From the NCBI GenBank assembly GCA_965222015.1, contig CBDCTL010000024.1:1488001-1552000 (forward strand): a stretch of DNA of 64,000 nucleotides, in the 5' to 3' direction. Position 1 is the first letter of the stretch. Each line of letters begins with the position of its first letter. A program made the position numbers and the translations under genes. The stretch comes from JANQPX01 sp965222015. GTDB taxonomy: Bacteria > Pseudomonadota > Alphaproteobacteria > Geminicoccales > Geminicoccaceae. Positions 19,579-30,123 of the stretch are shown one piece after another. The notes beneath the pieces were generated by a model. The model saw nothing but the letters and a program-made list of their open reading frames with translations, did not search any database and was not told the DNA's origin.

Positions 19579-20603
19579 GCCGGGCGATCGGCCTGGCGCT
19601 GTGCGGTCTCTGGATGGCCGCCCTCGCCGCCTGCAGCGCGCCCGCTGTCGACGAAGGCGCCGGTCTGGCCGCCGCCACCTGGCGGCACTGGCAGCCGGGC
19701 GCGCTTGCGCGGCCATCCGGTCCGGTTTCGGATGCGGCGATCGCCTCGGAGGCGACGATCGTCTCGGAGGCGGCGCAGGCGAGCGCTTCGCCAGCGACGG
19801 CCGAAGCGCCGAAGGCCGTGGTGCTGGCGCTGCACGGGTTCAACGACTACAGCAACGCCTTTCAGGACTTCGCCGCCTATGGCAGCGCCCGCGGCGTCGC
19901 CGTGCATGCCTACGACCAGCGGGGCTTCGGCGCGCAGCCCGATCGCGGCCGCTGGCCGGGGACCGATCGTCTGGTGCGGGACCTCAGGGACGCGGTCGCG
20001 GGGCTGCGCGGGATCTACGGTGCGACCCCGCTTTTCGTGCTGGGCGAAAGCATGGGCGGCGCCGTCGCGATCGTCGCGGCGACCGGCGACGAAGCCCTCG
20101 ACGTCGACGGCCTCATCCTGTCGGCGCCCGCGGTCTGGGGCGGATCGCACCTCAATCCTTTCTATCGGCTGACGCTCTGGCTAGCATCGAGCCTGGCGCC
20201 CGGCTGGGCGCTGACCCCGAGCGGCCTGGACATCCATCCCTCGGACAATATCGAGATGCTGCGCGCGTTCAGCGCCGATCCGATGGTGATCAAGGCGACC
20301 AGGACGGATGCGGTCGCGGGGCTGGTGCGGCTGATGGATCGTGCAATCGCGGCGGCGCCGCGTCTGGACCGGAAGGTTCTTCTCCTGATCGGCGAAAAGG
20401 ACGAGATCGTGCCGCCCGCGGCCCTCGACGACTTTCGCAGCCGGCTCACCATCGAAGGCGCCGAGACGAAGGTCTATCCCGAGGGCTACCACATGCTCCT
20501 GCGCGACCTGCAGCGGGCCCGGGTTTTCGAGGACATTCTCGCCTGGATCGACCGCGAAACCGAGGCATCCGCGGTCGATGCACGCGGCCGTACCGGGTTC
20601 TGA
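19575..20603 (+). CDS. Lipoprotein alpha/beta hydrolase (monoacylglycerol lipase-like)
   Basis: A probable outer- or inner-membrane-anchored hydrolase. Seen: an N-terminal lipoprotein signal ending in LAAC (Cys near residue 19), then a serine hydrolase fold with LALHGFNDYSNAF, nucleophile GESMGGAVA, acid GEKDEIVPPA and histidine EGYHMLLRD, the arrangement of the monoacylglycerol lipase/lysophospholipase group. The stretch after the signal is rich in repeated Ala-Ser-Glu. It starts inside the gluQ stop codon, so translation is coupled although the functions look unrelated. Confidence 0.88.
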   Translation: MSRAIGLALCGLWMAALAACSAPAVDEGAGLAAATWRHWQPGALARPSGPVSDAAIASEATIVSEAAQASASPATAEAPKAVVLALHGFNDYSNAFQDFAAYGSARGVAVHAYDQRGFGAQPDRGRWPGTDRLVRDLRDAVAGLRGIYGATPLFVLGESMGGAVAIVAATGDEALDVDGLILSAPAVWGGSHLNPFYRLTLWLASSLAPGWALTPSGLDIHPSDNIEMLRAFSADPMVIKATRTDAVAGLVRLMDRAIAAAPRLDRKVLLLIGEKDEIVPPAALDDFRSRLTIEGAETKVYPEGYHMLLRDLQRARVFEDILAWIDRETEASAVDARGRTGF

Positions 20604-20836
20604 TTTCACGGGACTTCGCGGTGACCCCTTGACGTGCGTGGCAATTCGCCGTTTATCAACATAGGCTTGAGCGGAATATAATGACCCGCAATTTGTTGGG
20701 GTTATGAATGCGCTCGGCATTCGGGAGAGGACGCGGCCGTCGCTGACGACAGTTTTTCGTAGGGCAGGATGTCGGTCCGAGACATGGATCGATCGACCGC
20801 GGTTCTCACCGATGGATTTGGGGGGATTGGACACTC

Positions 20837-21700
20837 ATGGGGAAATGGTTTCCTCGATCCCGCAAAGACGCCTTCGGGGCTGACATGGTCGAGCCCCCGA
20901 ACGACGTGTTCGAGCAGCCCCAGCGCAGCCTACTCGTCGAAGCGCTCGGCAGGCCGGTGGGCTTCGGGGCGGCGGTGATTCTGGTCGCCGCCGCGGCGGT
21001 GTTCGTCGCCAATCACTTCGTCTTCCAGATGAAACGGATCGACGATTTCGCTCTGGTCGGCTTTTTCGTCGGCGGCGGCATTCTGGTTTCGATGCTGCTG
21101 CGCACCGGCGATCCGAATCTCGCCGTCAAAAAGCGCACGCGCAAACCTCGCACCGCTCCCCGGTCGGACGAGCTGGTTCTCGAAGAGCCTCTGGATCTCG
21201 CTTTTGCCGAGGCGGACGCGCGGCCCGCCTCCGGCCTCGCCGAGGCTCGGCCGGCGGCCGCGTCGCTGGCGCCCGCCAGGACGCCTCGCGAGCCCGTCGC
21301 CGCCAAACCGAGCGCGTCGCAGCCGCCGCCGATTTCCTCCGTGGACGAGATCGAGGACGACGAGGTCGCAGGCTTCCAGCAGGCGCTCGTTCACTATGTG
21401 AACGCCGGCGACCTGCACGGTCAGGGCGAGGTGCTGCGCCGACTCGGCCATCTCGCCAAATCCCGCGGCCATCTGCGCGAGAGCCAGGAATTCTACGTAA
21501 AGGCGCGCGACTCGTTCCGCAAAATCGACGACCACTACGCCGAAGCCGCGGTCCTCCTCGATCTCGGTCAGGTGCTGGAAAGCCTGGACGAGCACGATGC
21601 CGCCAGCGCAGCCTACCGCGACGCCAACCGGGCCTTGCTCGACGTCGCCATGAACTCCGGCGACCGCTACAACGCCGTCCAGGCCCACGCGGCTGACTAG
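20837..21700 (+). CDS. Membrane protein with C-terminal TPR-like repeats
   Basis: A hypothetical membrane protein of 287 residues. Seen: two membrane segments near residues 42-60 and 68-87, a long Ala/Pro-rich charged linker (~95-165), and a C-terminal helical region with two or three tetratricopeptide-like units (DLHGQGEVLRRLGHLAKSRG, AEAAVLLDLGQVLESLDEHD). It may hold protein partners at the inner membrane. The ATG at 20837 follows a GGGGGATTGG stretch. A TATAAT at 20677-20682 upstream could be a -10 box but lacks a convincing -35. Confidence 0.72.
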   Translation: MGKWFPRSRKDAFGADMVEPPNDVFEQPQRSLLVEALGRPVGFGAAVILVAAAAVFVANHFVFQMKRIDDFALVGFFVGGGILVSMLLRTGDPNLAVKKRTRKPRTAPRSDELVLEEPLDLAFAEADARPASGLAEARPAAASLAPARTPREPVAAKPSASQPPPISSVDEIEDDEVAGFQQALVHYVNAGDLHGQGEVLRRLGHLAKSRGHLRESQEFYVKARDSFRKIDDHYAEAAVLLDLGQVLESLDEHDAASAAYRDANRALLDVAMNSGDRYNAVQAHAAD

Positions 21701-21752
21701 ATCCGCGGCCTTCGGCGGCGCTTTTCCGATGAGAGACTCGGCCTGATACGCT

Positions 21753-22046
21753 TCAGGTGCCGAAGGTCAGGTGCACCGCCGTGTCATAGGTCGAGACCTG
21801 AATCGGCGCCGACAGCATGTCATTGAAGCTTGCCCACATCGACTGGACCTCGAGCGCAGCCTTGTCCGCGCAGTCTTCATCGTCATAGAAGGCGATCGAG
21901 ATCCCTTGACCGTCATCACGCCAGGCCGAATAGGCGTCGACCAGACCGTCGATGCCGTGGAGCCTAGTGCAGAGCCTGGTCAGACGGCGGTCAAGTTCCT
22001 CAAGTTTGGATTCATACACGTGAAAATGTGTAATTCGAGCGTACAT
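21753..22046 (-). CDS. Small alpha-beta-barrel (ABM-like) hypothetical protein
   Basis: A 97-residue protein whose pattern (ARITHFHVYESKLEEL at the start, GISIAFYDDEDCADKAAL in the middle, a C-terminal strand) resembles the dimeric alpha-beta barrel fold of antibiotic-monooxygenase-like proteins. No function can be assigned. Base composition looks less GC-rich than the neighbours and no Shine-Dalgarno precedes ATG 22046, so it may be leaderless or recently acquired. It stands alone between the TPR protein and the mutase gene. Confidence 0.6.
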   Translation of the reverse strand: MYARITHFHVYESKLEELDRRLTRLCTRLHGIDGLVDAYSAWRDDGQGISIAFYDDEDCADKAALEVQSMWASFNDMLSAPIQVSTYDTAVHLTFGT

Positions 22047-22162
22047 TTTTTGTCTACGCTAATGTGAACTGGATTGTTCGCGCTTATGGTGAAACCTTTA
22101 GCACCGATCCAAGGTTTTGCAAATTGCGCTTTCTGGTCCGGACAGACGCCACGACCGGCTCG

Positions 22163-24202
22163 TCAGGCCTCGATCGCCTCCCGCTCCGTCTCCGCCACCA
22201 GTCCAGCGATCACATCCATGATCTGGGCGAGGTCGAAGTCCTTTGGCGTGAACACCCTGGCCACGCCTTCACCCTCCATCGCCCTGGCGTCGTCCGGCGG
22301 GATGATGCCGCCGACCACGACGGGAACGTCGGCCAGGCCCTGCTCCTGCATGTGGGCCAGGATTTCCGAGACCAGCGGGCGGTGCGAACCGGAAAGGATG
22401 GAGAGGCCGACGACATGCACGCCCTCCTCGAGCGCGGTCGCGGCGATCCTCGCGGGGGTCAGGCGAATGCCGTCATAGACCACCTCGAAGCCGCAATCCC
22501 TCGCGCAAACCGCGATCTGCTCCGCGCCGTTGGAATGGCCGTCCAGGCCGGGTTTCCCGACGAGAATTTTCGGGCGTCGACCCAGGCGCTCGGTGAGGCT
22601 GTCCACCTTCGACCTGATCGCTGCCACATCGGGCAGGGCTTCGTAGAGCGAGACCGCGCTGCCGACGCCGGTGGGTGCCCGATATTCGCCGAACACCTCG
22701 CGCAGCACGCCCGCCCACTCGCCGGTGGTGACCCCTGCACGGGCGCATTCGATCGAGCTCTCCATGACGTTCCGCCCTTCGGAGGCGGCCCGGCGCAGGG
22801 CTTCTAGGCCGGCCGCGACGCCCGTGGCGTCCCTCTGTTCACGATGCGCGCGCACGCGAAGAATCTGCTCGGCCTCGGCTTCGGCGGAGACGGTCATGAA
22901 GCCGCCGTCCTCGCCGGTGGTGAGCGGCGAGGGTGCTGTCTCGGTGAAGCAGTTGACGCCGACGGTTTTCTGGGCGCCGGAGGCGATCCTGGCGAGGCGT
23001 GCGGTGTTGGAAAGGACGAGCTGCTCCTTCATGTAGCCGCTCTCGATCGCGGGCAGCACGCCGCCGATGCGTTCGATCCGGTCGAGCTCGTCCCGCACCT
23101 CCGCCTTGATCTCGTCGACCTTGGCCTGGATTACCGGCGAGCCGTCGAACAGGTCGCCATATTCGAGAAGGTCGGTCTCGTAGGCGAGGATCTGCTGCAG
23201 CCGGAGACTCCACTGCTGGTCCCAGGGGCGCGGCAGGCCGAGCGCCTCGTTCCAGGCCGGAAGCTGCACGGCGCGCGCGCGAGAAGATTTGGAAAGCGTG
23301 ACCGCGAGGGTTTCGAGGAGAATGCGGTAGACGTTGTTTTCCGGCTGCTGCTCGGTGAGGCCGAGGGAATTGACCTGCACGCCGTAGCGAAAGCGCCGGA
23401 GCTTTTCGTCCCGGACGCCGTAGCGGCCCTCGAGGATCTCGCCCCAGAGCTCGGCAAACGCGCGCATCTTGCAGATCTCGGTGACGAAGCGGACCCCGGC
23501 ATTCACGAAAAAGCTGATCCGGCCGGCGACGCCCGGGAGATCGACGTCGTCGACTTGCCCGCTCGCCCTCACCTCGTCCAGCACCGCCATCGCGTTGGCG
23601 AGCGCGAAGGCGACCTCCTGCACCGGCGTGGCGCCGGCCTCCTGCAGGTGATAGGAGCAGACATTGGTCGGGTTCCACTTCGGGATTTCCCGATAGGTAT
23701 AGGTGATGACGTCGCGGGTGAGCGAGAGCGACGGCTCCGGCGGGAAGATATAGGTCCCGCGCGAAAGATATTCCTTGATCAGGTCGTTTTGCACCGTACC
23801 GCAGAGGGACCGGCGGTCCACGCCCTGTTTTTCCGCCGTCACGACATAGAGCGCCAGCAGCCAGGGCGCCGTCGCGTTGATGGTCATCGAAGTGTTCATC
23901 CTGTCGAGCGGGATCTGCTCGAACAGCACCTCCATGTCGGCGATGCTGGAAATGGGCACGCCGACCTTGCCGACCTCGCCCGCCGCCAGCGGGTGGTCGC
24001 TGTCGTAGCCGGTCTGGGTCGGCAGGTCGAAGGCGACGGAAAGCCCCGTCTGGCCGCGTGCGAGATTGGTCCGGTAGAGCTGGTTGCTGGCCGCGGCCGA
24101 GCTGTGCCCGGCATAGGTTCGAAACAGCCAGGGGCGGTCGCGTTTGACCTCGGCGTCACGGGTGTTCGGGTCGGTGCTCGGGGCCTGATCGGCATTCGAC
24201 AT
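22163..24202 (-). CDS. ecm: Ethylmalonyl-CoA mutase
   Basis: A B12-dependent acyl-CoA mutase converting (2R)-ethylmalonyl-CoA to methylsuccinyl-CoA in the ethylmalonyl-CoA pathway of acetyl-CoA assimilation. Seen: the mutase core from PWLFRTYAGHSSAAASNQLY through GLSVAFDLPTQTGYDSDHP, and a C-terminal B12 domain with GLDGHSNG (DxHxxG), LSILSGSH and VVGGIIPPDD. The single-chain form and the neighbouring ccr and mcd support ethylmalonyl- over methylmalonyl-CoA mutase. ATG 24202 follows GAGGAGGT, an excellent site. It is divergent from ccr across 164 bases. Confidence 0.94.
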   Translation of the reverse strand: MSNADQAPSTDPNTRDAEVKRDRPWLFRTYAGHSSAAASNQLYRTNLARGQTGLSVAFDLPTQTGYDSDHPLAAGEVGKVGVPISSIADMEVLFEQIPLDRMNTSMTINATAPWLLALYVVTAEKQGVDRRSLCGTVQNDLIKEYLSRGTYIFPPEPSLSLTRDVITYTYREIPKWNPTNVCSYHLQEAGATPVQEVAFALANAMAVLDEVRASGQVDDVDLPGVAGRISFFVNAGVRFVTEICKMRAFAELWGEILEGRYGVRDEKLRRFRYGVQVNSLGLTEQQPENNVYRILLETLAVTLSKSSRARAVQLPAWNEALGLPRPWDQQWSLRLQQILAYETDLLEYGDLFDGSPVIQAKVDEIKAEVRDELDRIERIGGVLPAIESGYMKEQLVLSNTARLARIASGAQKTVGVNCFTETAPSPLTTGEDGGFMTVSAEAEAEQILRVRAHREQRDATGVAAGLEALRRAASEGRNVMESSIECARAGVTTGEWAGVLREVFGEYRAPTGVGSAVSLYEALPDVAAIRSKVDSLTERLGRRPKILVGKPGLDGHSNGAEQIAVCARDCGFEVVYDGIRLTPARIAATALEEGVHVVGLSILSGSHRPLVSEILAHMQEQGLADVPVVVGGIIPPDDARAMEGEGVARVFTPKDFDLAQIMDVIAGLVAETEREAIEA

Positions 24203-24242
24203 CAACACCTCCTCGCCTGGATCTTGCGGGTGATTTGCTGAA

Positions 24243-24306
24243 AACACTTGATTTCGGCCTTGCTGCAGTGCAATATAACAAGTATGGCGTTAAGAAAGCA
24301 AGTGTT
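24243..24306. promoter_or_regulatory. Candidate operator repeats in the ecm/ccr divergent region
   Basis: The 164-base gap is AT-rich for this genome and holds an inverted pair, AACACTTG (24243-24250) and CAAGTGTT (24299-24306). A third CAAGT lies at 24279-24283, exactly 20 bases before the one at 24299, and both are followed by GTTAAG. Such helically phased repeats between divergent pathway genes suggest a regulator binds here. The candidate regulator could be the helix-turn-helix domain fused to Ccr. The repeats are seen; their binding is inferred. Confidence 0.45.
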
Positions 24307-24366
24307 AAGGCCGGAGCTTTCAATACTTTTTAGCATAATTCGTCGAAAAGGCGGAGGAGATGCCTG

Positions 24367-25935
<1,569 letters not shown>

Positions 25936-26109
25936 GGCGACGCGCCCCGGCGTTTACGCTGCCGCGGCCTTGACTGGGCGGTCTCAGGATCAAGGTTGAG
26001 ATGTAGGCGAATGGTCGTGGCGTCGGTCCTCCGAAGCGGCGGAGCCGACGCCGGCGGATCGGGCTGAAGCCTCGGACCGGCAACCCAAACTCAGGCGAGT
26101 GCGAGAAAA

Positions 26110-27762
26110 ATGGCGGTGGAGCTTAAGGCGGCGGTGAGTGATCAGGATTTGCTGCGCCGGGCAGGCGCGGCCGTCGAGGCGGTCGATGGTCTTTTCAGGC
26201 GCGCCATCGACAGCGTGCGCGAAAAGGTCACGACCGACGGCGATCTGAACGCCGGGCTTCTCGAGCGGGAACAGCGCGCGGTGCACGGCCTCGCCTGGCT
26301 CGCCACCTATGTCGAGAGCTTGCGCCAGATGAGTGCCTGGGCCGAACGCCTGAACGGCGGCGGCAGGTTCGGCGAAACCGAGCAGCTCATGCTCAAGCTC
26401 GCCTTTTCCGAATATCTCGCCCGCATCGCCGGCGGCATGCCGATGAACCAGGTGGAGACCGTGCGCCTGGTCGATCTCGGCCTGCCGGTCGACGCCGGCT
26501 ACGGTCATCCCGCCATCCAGGCCCTGCTGCCGGACGCGGGCGATCGCGAAACCCGCGCCCGCCTGGCCGGGCTCATGGAGGATGGCGCCTTCGGCGACTG
26601 GGGCCTCGAGGACGACACCCTCGACATGATCCGTGATCAGTTTCGCCGCTTCGCCGACGAGAAGGTCGCCCCCTTCGCCCATGGCTGGCACGAGCGCGAC
26701 GAACTCATCCCGGATGAGGTCGTGAACGCCGTCGCGGAGCTCGGCGTGTTCGGTCTGACCATTCCCGAACAGGACGGCGGGCTCGGCCTCGGCAAATCGG
26801 CGATGTGCGTCGTCACCGAGGAACTGTCCCGCGGTTACATCGGCGTCGGTTCGCTCGGCACCCGCTCCGAGATCGCGGCCGAACTCATCCGCCTCGGCGG
26901 CACGCCCGAGCAGCAGGCGCATTATCTCCCCAAGATCGCGTCCGGTGAGATTTTGCCGACCGCCGTCTTCACCGAGCCCAACACCGGCTCGGATCTGGCG
27001 TCATTGCAGACCAGGGCCGCCCTGGACCGTGACGTTTACAAGGTGACCGGCTCCAAGACGTGGATCACCCACGCCGCGCGGGCAGATCTCATGACCATCC
27101 TCTGCCGCACCAACCCGGACGAGCCCGGCTACAGGGGGCTCTCGATCCTGCTCGCGGAAAAGCCGCGCGGGACGAATGCCGATCCGTTTCCGGTCGACGG
27201 CCTTTCAGGTGGCGAGATCCCGGTGCTCGGCTATCGCGGCATGAAGGAATTCACCCTCTCCTTCGACGGTTTTTCCGTACCTGCCCCAGGCCTCCTGGGG
27301 GGCGTCGAGGGGCAGGGCTTCAAGCAGCTGATGGCGACTTTCGAGAGTGCTCGAATCCAGACCGCGGCGCGCGCCGTCGGCGTCGCGCAGAACGCCCTCG
27401 ACGTCGGCCTCGCCTACGCCAGGGAGCGCATCCAGTTCAAGAAGCCGCTCTACGCCTTCCCGCGGGTCGCGGACAAGCTCGTCTGGATGGCGGTCGAGAT
27501 CATGATCGCTCGCCAGCTCACCCTCTTCGCCGGTCGCGAAAAGGATGCCGAGCGGCGCTGCGATCTCGAAGCCGGCATGGCCAAGCTGATCGGCGCCCAT
27601 GTCGCCTGGAGTGCTGCGGACAACGCGCTTCAGATCCACGGCGGCAACGGCTATGCCGAAGAATATCCGATCAGCCGCATCTTCTGCGACGCGCGCATTC
27701 TCAACATCTTCGAGGGGGCCGCCGAGATCCAGGCCCAGGTGATCGCGCGACGCCTCTTGTAG
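26110..27762 (+). CDS. mcd: (2S)-Methylsuccinyl-CoA dehydrogenase
   Basis: A flavin acyl-CoA dehydrogenase that oxidises (2S)-methylsuccinyl-CoA to mesaconyl-CoA, the ethylmalonyl-CoA pathway step after Ecm. Seen: a ~170-residue N-terminal extension absent from ordinary short-chain dehydrogenases but typical of Mcd, then the core with FTEPNTGSDLASLQ, GSKTWITHAARADLM, LQIHGGNGYAEEYPISR and the catalytic-Glu region IFEGAAEIQAQV. At 550 residues it matches the family. It lies 174 bases after ccr on the same strand. The upstream gap shows only a weak hairpin (25935-25947) after the ccr stop. Confidence 0.93.
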   Translation: MAVELKAAVSDQDLLRRAGAAVEAVDGLFRRAIDSVREKVTTDGDLNAGLLEREQRAVHGLAWLATYVESLRQMSAWAERLNGGGRFGETEQLMLKLAFSEYLARIAGGMPMNQVETVRLVDLGLPVDAGYGHPAIQALLPDAGDRETRARLAGLMEDGAFGDWGLEDDTLDMIRDQFRRFADEKVAPFAHGWHERDELIPDEVVNAVAELGVFGLTIPEQDGGLGLGKSAMCVVTEELSRGYIGVGSLGTRSEIAAELIRLGGTPEQQAHYLPKIASGEILPTAVFTEPNTGSDLASLQTRAALDRDVYKVTGSKTWITHAARADLMTILCRTNPDEPGYRGLSILLAEKPRGTNADPFPVDGLSGGEIPVLGYRGMKEFTLSFDGFSVPAPGLLGGVEGQGFKQLMATFESARIQTAARAVGVAQNALDVGLAYARERIQFKKPLYAFPRVADKLVWMAVEIMIARQLTLFAGREKDAERRCDLEAGMAKLIGAHVAWSAADNALQIHGGNGYAEEYPISRIFCDARILNIFEGAAEIQAQVIARRLL

Positions 27763-27794
27763 CCGCCGCCCCCGATCGGTGGCCCGAAACGAAA

Positions 27795-27822
27795 AACGCC
27801 GGCGGAATGCCCCGCCGGCGTT
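27795..27822. terminator. Bidirectional intrinsic terminator between mcd and ompA-like gene
   Basis: A perfect 11-bp stem (AACGCCGGCGG / CCGCCGGCGTT) with a 6-base loop lies between two convergent genes. Read on the minus strand it runs into TTTTTC, a good terminator for the OmpA-like gene. Read on the plus strand it ends in GTTCTTG, weaker but usable for mcd. Confidence 0.8.
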
Positions 27823-27868
27823 CTTGCGTCGTTCGCCTCATATCCGGCGTGCGCCGGGTCGCCTGAGA

Positions 27869-28471
27869 CTACTGGGTCTCGACGGCGGCGCGCCGGTTCT
27901 GGCGCATGGCCACGCCATCCTCGGTCTGAACCGCAGGCTCGGTTTCGCCGTAGCCCATGGTGTTGATCGCCGCCTCCGGAATACCGGCGGCCGCCAGCGC
28001 CGAGGCGATGGTCTGCGCGCGGCGCTCCGAAAGCGCCATGTTGTAGTCGTCGCCGCCCGAGCGGTCCGCGTGGCCCATGACCGTCACGCTGGCCGGATCC
28101 TGTTCCTTCACGGCCGCGATGATGTCGTCGAGCATCGCCTGATCTTCGGCGTCGAGTTCGGCCGAATCCAGCGAGAAGTAGACCATGCCGTCATGCGGCA
28201 GCTCGATCGGGCCGGCCGCTTCGACCTCTTCCTCGACGACCTCCGCTTCACCCGCGTCCGTCTCGACCGCGGCGACCTGCTGGGCCTCCGGGCAAGGCGC
28301 GCTGGAGCCGAGCAGAAGCGGCTTGCCGGTCGCCGTCAGCACCATGTCGTCGTCGGCTTCCGCCACTCCGCCGCACATGTTGTCGTGCCCTTCATGAGCG
28401 AGAGCCGGCATGCTGCCGACCACAAGCACCGCGGCAGCGGCCACGGAATAACCGAAGTATTTGCTGAGCAT
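27869..28471 (-). CDS. OmpA-family protein, copy A
   Basis: A 200-residue secreted protein with a Sec signal peptide (cleavage near MPALAHEGH), a short N-terminal segment with HEG and two or three cysteines, an acidic Val/Glu-rich linker (~65-85) and a C-terminal OmpA/MotB peptidoglycan-binding domain (VYFSLDSAELDAEDQAML, SVTVMGHADRSG, NMALSERRAQTIASAL). The product is probably periplasmic or surface-exposed and non-covalently bound to peptidoglycan. A similar protein lies 350 bases upstream on the same strand, suggesting tandem duplication. Confidence 0.88.
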   Translation of the reverse strand: MLSKYFGYSVAAAAVLVVGSMPALAHEGHDNMCGGVAEADDDMVLTATGKPLLLGSSAPCPEAQQVAAVETDAGEAEVVEEEVEAAGPIELPHDGMVYFSLDSAELDAEDQAMLDDIIAAVKEQDPASVTVMGHADRSGGDDYNMALSERRAQTIASALAAAGIPEAAINTMGYGETEPAVQTEDGVAMRQNRRAAVETQ

Positions 28472-28820
28472 GAGGTGCCCCCTATCTCCTGTGTTTGCCG
28501 ATTACAGCACCCGTGCTGTGTCACCGCTTGCTGCGGCTTGAACCACCTCACGATGCGAAAGTCTCGATCAATCCAAGATGCCGATACCGACTTTGTCAAT
28601 CGGGCAGGCACTCGATAAGATCTGTGTCGTACAGAATTATGCCGTAGAATAACGGTCGTGTCACGTCAATGTCCGTTCGCCAGATCCTTGAGAAGACGTC
28701 GTAAAAAAGTTCGTTGAATAGCTCTTTGGTTGTTATTTATTTGTTCTATTTCCGCTTTTGGTTTTTTTTGCCTGTTCGGCCGGCGGCGCGCAGAGCGCGC
28801 ATGCCGGCCGTGCGTGGTCG
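28472..28820. other. Intergenic region between the two OmpA-like genes
   Basis: No gene is evident. Bases 28621-28770 are AT-rich for this genome, with a T8 run at 28762-28769, and are the likely promoter region of copy A. A long bulged hairpin (CGGCCGGC...GCCGGCCG, 28777-28810) lies just downstream of copy B. On the minus strand, the transcribed one for copy B, it is followed by an A-run rather than a T-run, so it may protect a 3' end but is not a canonical terminator. Confidence 0.5.
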
Positions 28821-29423
28821 TCAGTAGGCGGGCGTCACGGTGACGCGGCGATTGTTGGCCTCGCGCGTGCCATCGGGGGTGCTGACCGCGAGTTCGTTCT
28901 CGCCGGCGGAATTGCGGGCGATCATGCCGGCGGGCAGGCCGGATTCGATCAGCGCTTCGGCGACGCTGCTGGCGCGTGCCTGAGAAAGGCGTTCGTTGAG
29001 GTCGGCAGGCCCCGAGGTATCGGTGTAGCCGACCACGCTGACGCTCTCGGGCGAGGTTGCCATCAGCTCGGCGACATAGGCCTGAACCTCCGCCTGCGCG
29101 CCGGCGTCGAGGCTGTCCCGGTTGACGTCGAAATAGACCACCAGCGGCTCGACCGTCGCGGCCGGTTCCGCAGGCTGCGCCAGGGCAGCGGTCGTCTGTT
29201 CCCCCGAGGCATCGGCGGCCGCGGCGTCGACGTCCTCGGCACAGGCAGTGCTGTTGGAATGACCGATTTCGTCGGAGTCGCTCTCCCGCACGGGTTCGCC
29301 GTCGCCGTCCAGGATGACGTTGCAGAGGCGGCTTCCTTCATGGGCGATGCCGGATGTCGGCACGCCGCCGCAAAGGGCGAGGATGGCCAGCGCGGACGAG
29401 GCGCCGAGAATGATGCGTTGCAT
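28821..29423 (-). CDS. OmpA-family protein, copy B
   Basis: A 200-residue protein built like copy A: signal peptide, mature start near GIAHEGSRLC, an Ala/Glu-rich linker, and a C-terminal OmpA-like domain (VVYFDVNRDSLDAGAQAEV, SVSVVGYTDTSG, NERLSQARASSVAEAL, ENELAVSTPDGTREANNRR). Both copies share the HEG...C motif at the mature N-terminus. I start at ATG 29423 because AAGG lies 10 bases before it; ATG 29432, three codons upstream, is nearly as good. It probably anchors the envelope to peptidoglycan. Confidence 0.87.
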   Translation of the reverse strand: MQRIILGASSALAILALCGGVPTSGIAHEGSRLCNVILDGDGEPVRESDSDEIGHSNSTACAEDVDAAAADASGEQTTAALAQPAEPAATVEPLVVYFDVNRDSLDAGAQAEVQAYVAELMATSPESVSVVGYTDTSGPADLNERLSQARASSVAEALIESGLPAGMIARNSAGENELAVSTPDGTREANNRRVTVTPAY

Positions 29424-30123
29424 GGGTTTCATCCCTTCGATGAGACAAGGTGGCCGATCTCGGTCTCGCCTGGCGCCGCGATCGGACCCTCCGCCGAGGT
29501 GTGGCCCGGGCCGAAGTGTGTGCTCTCCTGCCGAGAGCGGACGATCTTCGAGAGTCCGACGTTTGCGAAAGACAGCGATGGCGAGACCCGGCACCACCGT
29601 CTTCCGACACTTCCATAAGCCGGTTTTGGTACAGTTCTTTACGCCGGACTTCAAGTGCAGCCGGGCGTGTGACATGCTCCGTCGTCGCCGACGTCTTGCC
29701 TTCGAAAATTTCGATATGGATGAATGCTCGGGAATTTTCGCTTTTTGCCAATTTGTTTTTGTTGTTCTACTGATTTTATCTTTGGGGTTGCTGTTTCCAT
29801 TGCTGCGTGCTCAGCACTGGTGCCCGGTCACCATGCATGTCAATTTCTCCCCTGAAGATGGATGAACGGAGTTTGCCATTCTACGAAACTGAAACTGGCG
29901 GTTCGGTCGCAGGCTCTGTATAGGTCGTTTCTCCAGCCATCGATCGTGCCCGCGCCTCCGCACGGCCATGCGCGCGCAATCGCTGCAAACCCGTTTGCCC
30001 GGCTTTCCGCGGGGGTGCGGCCGCTTCCAGAAGCGATCGCGTGGTTGCGGTGTGGCGCAAATTCGGTCATACCGCCCCTCATGCCGGACAACAGGGCACG
30101 GCTGTAGGAAACGCTCCAAAACG
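29424..30123. other. 700-base intergenic region, no confident gene
   Basis: The stretch separates two divergent genes and should hold both their promoters. A markedly T-rich tract at 29700-29800 can be read as a 49-codon plus-strand frame from ATG 29716 with a hydrophobic middle (VFVVLLILSLGLLF), but no Shine-Dalgarno precedes it and I do not call it a gene. No tRNA or clear hairpin terminator was seen. Confidence 0.5.

Noticed and set aside
20677..20682. TATAAT as a promoter of the TPR membrane-protein gene
   Set aside because: Good -10 but no convincing -35 at 16-18 bases; mentioned only in the gene entry.
22844..24241. A long plus-strand frame antisense to ecm
   Set aside because: Same kind of shadow; ecm on the other strand has full catalytic motifs and an ideal ribosome-binding site.
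28777..28810. A long hairpin downstream of OmpA-like copy B as a terminator
   Set aside because: On the transcribed (minus) strand it is followed by A residues, not T; the T-run lies on the wrong side.
29716..29865. A 49-codon hydrophobic open frame as a small membrane protein
   Set aside because: No Shine-Dalgarno, an AT-rich tract that inflates hydrophobic codons, and no homologue recognised.
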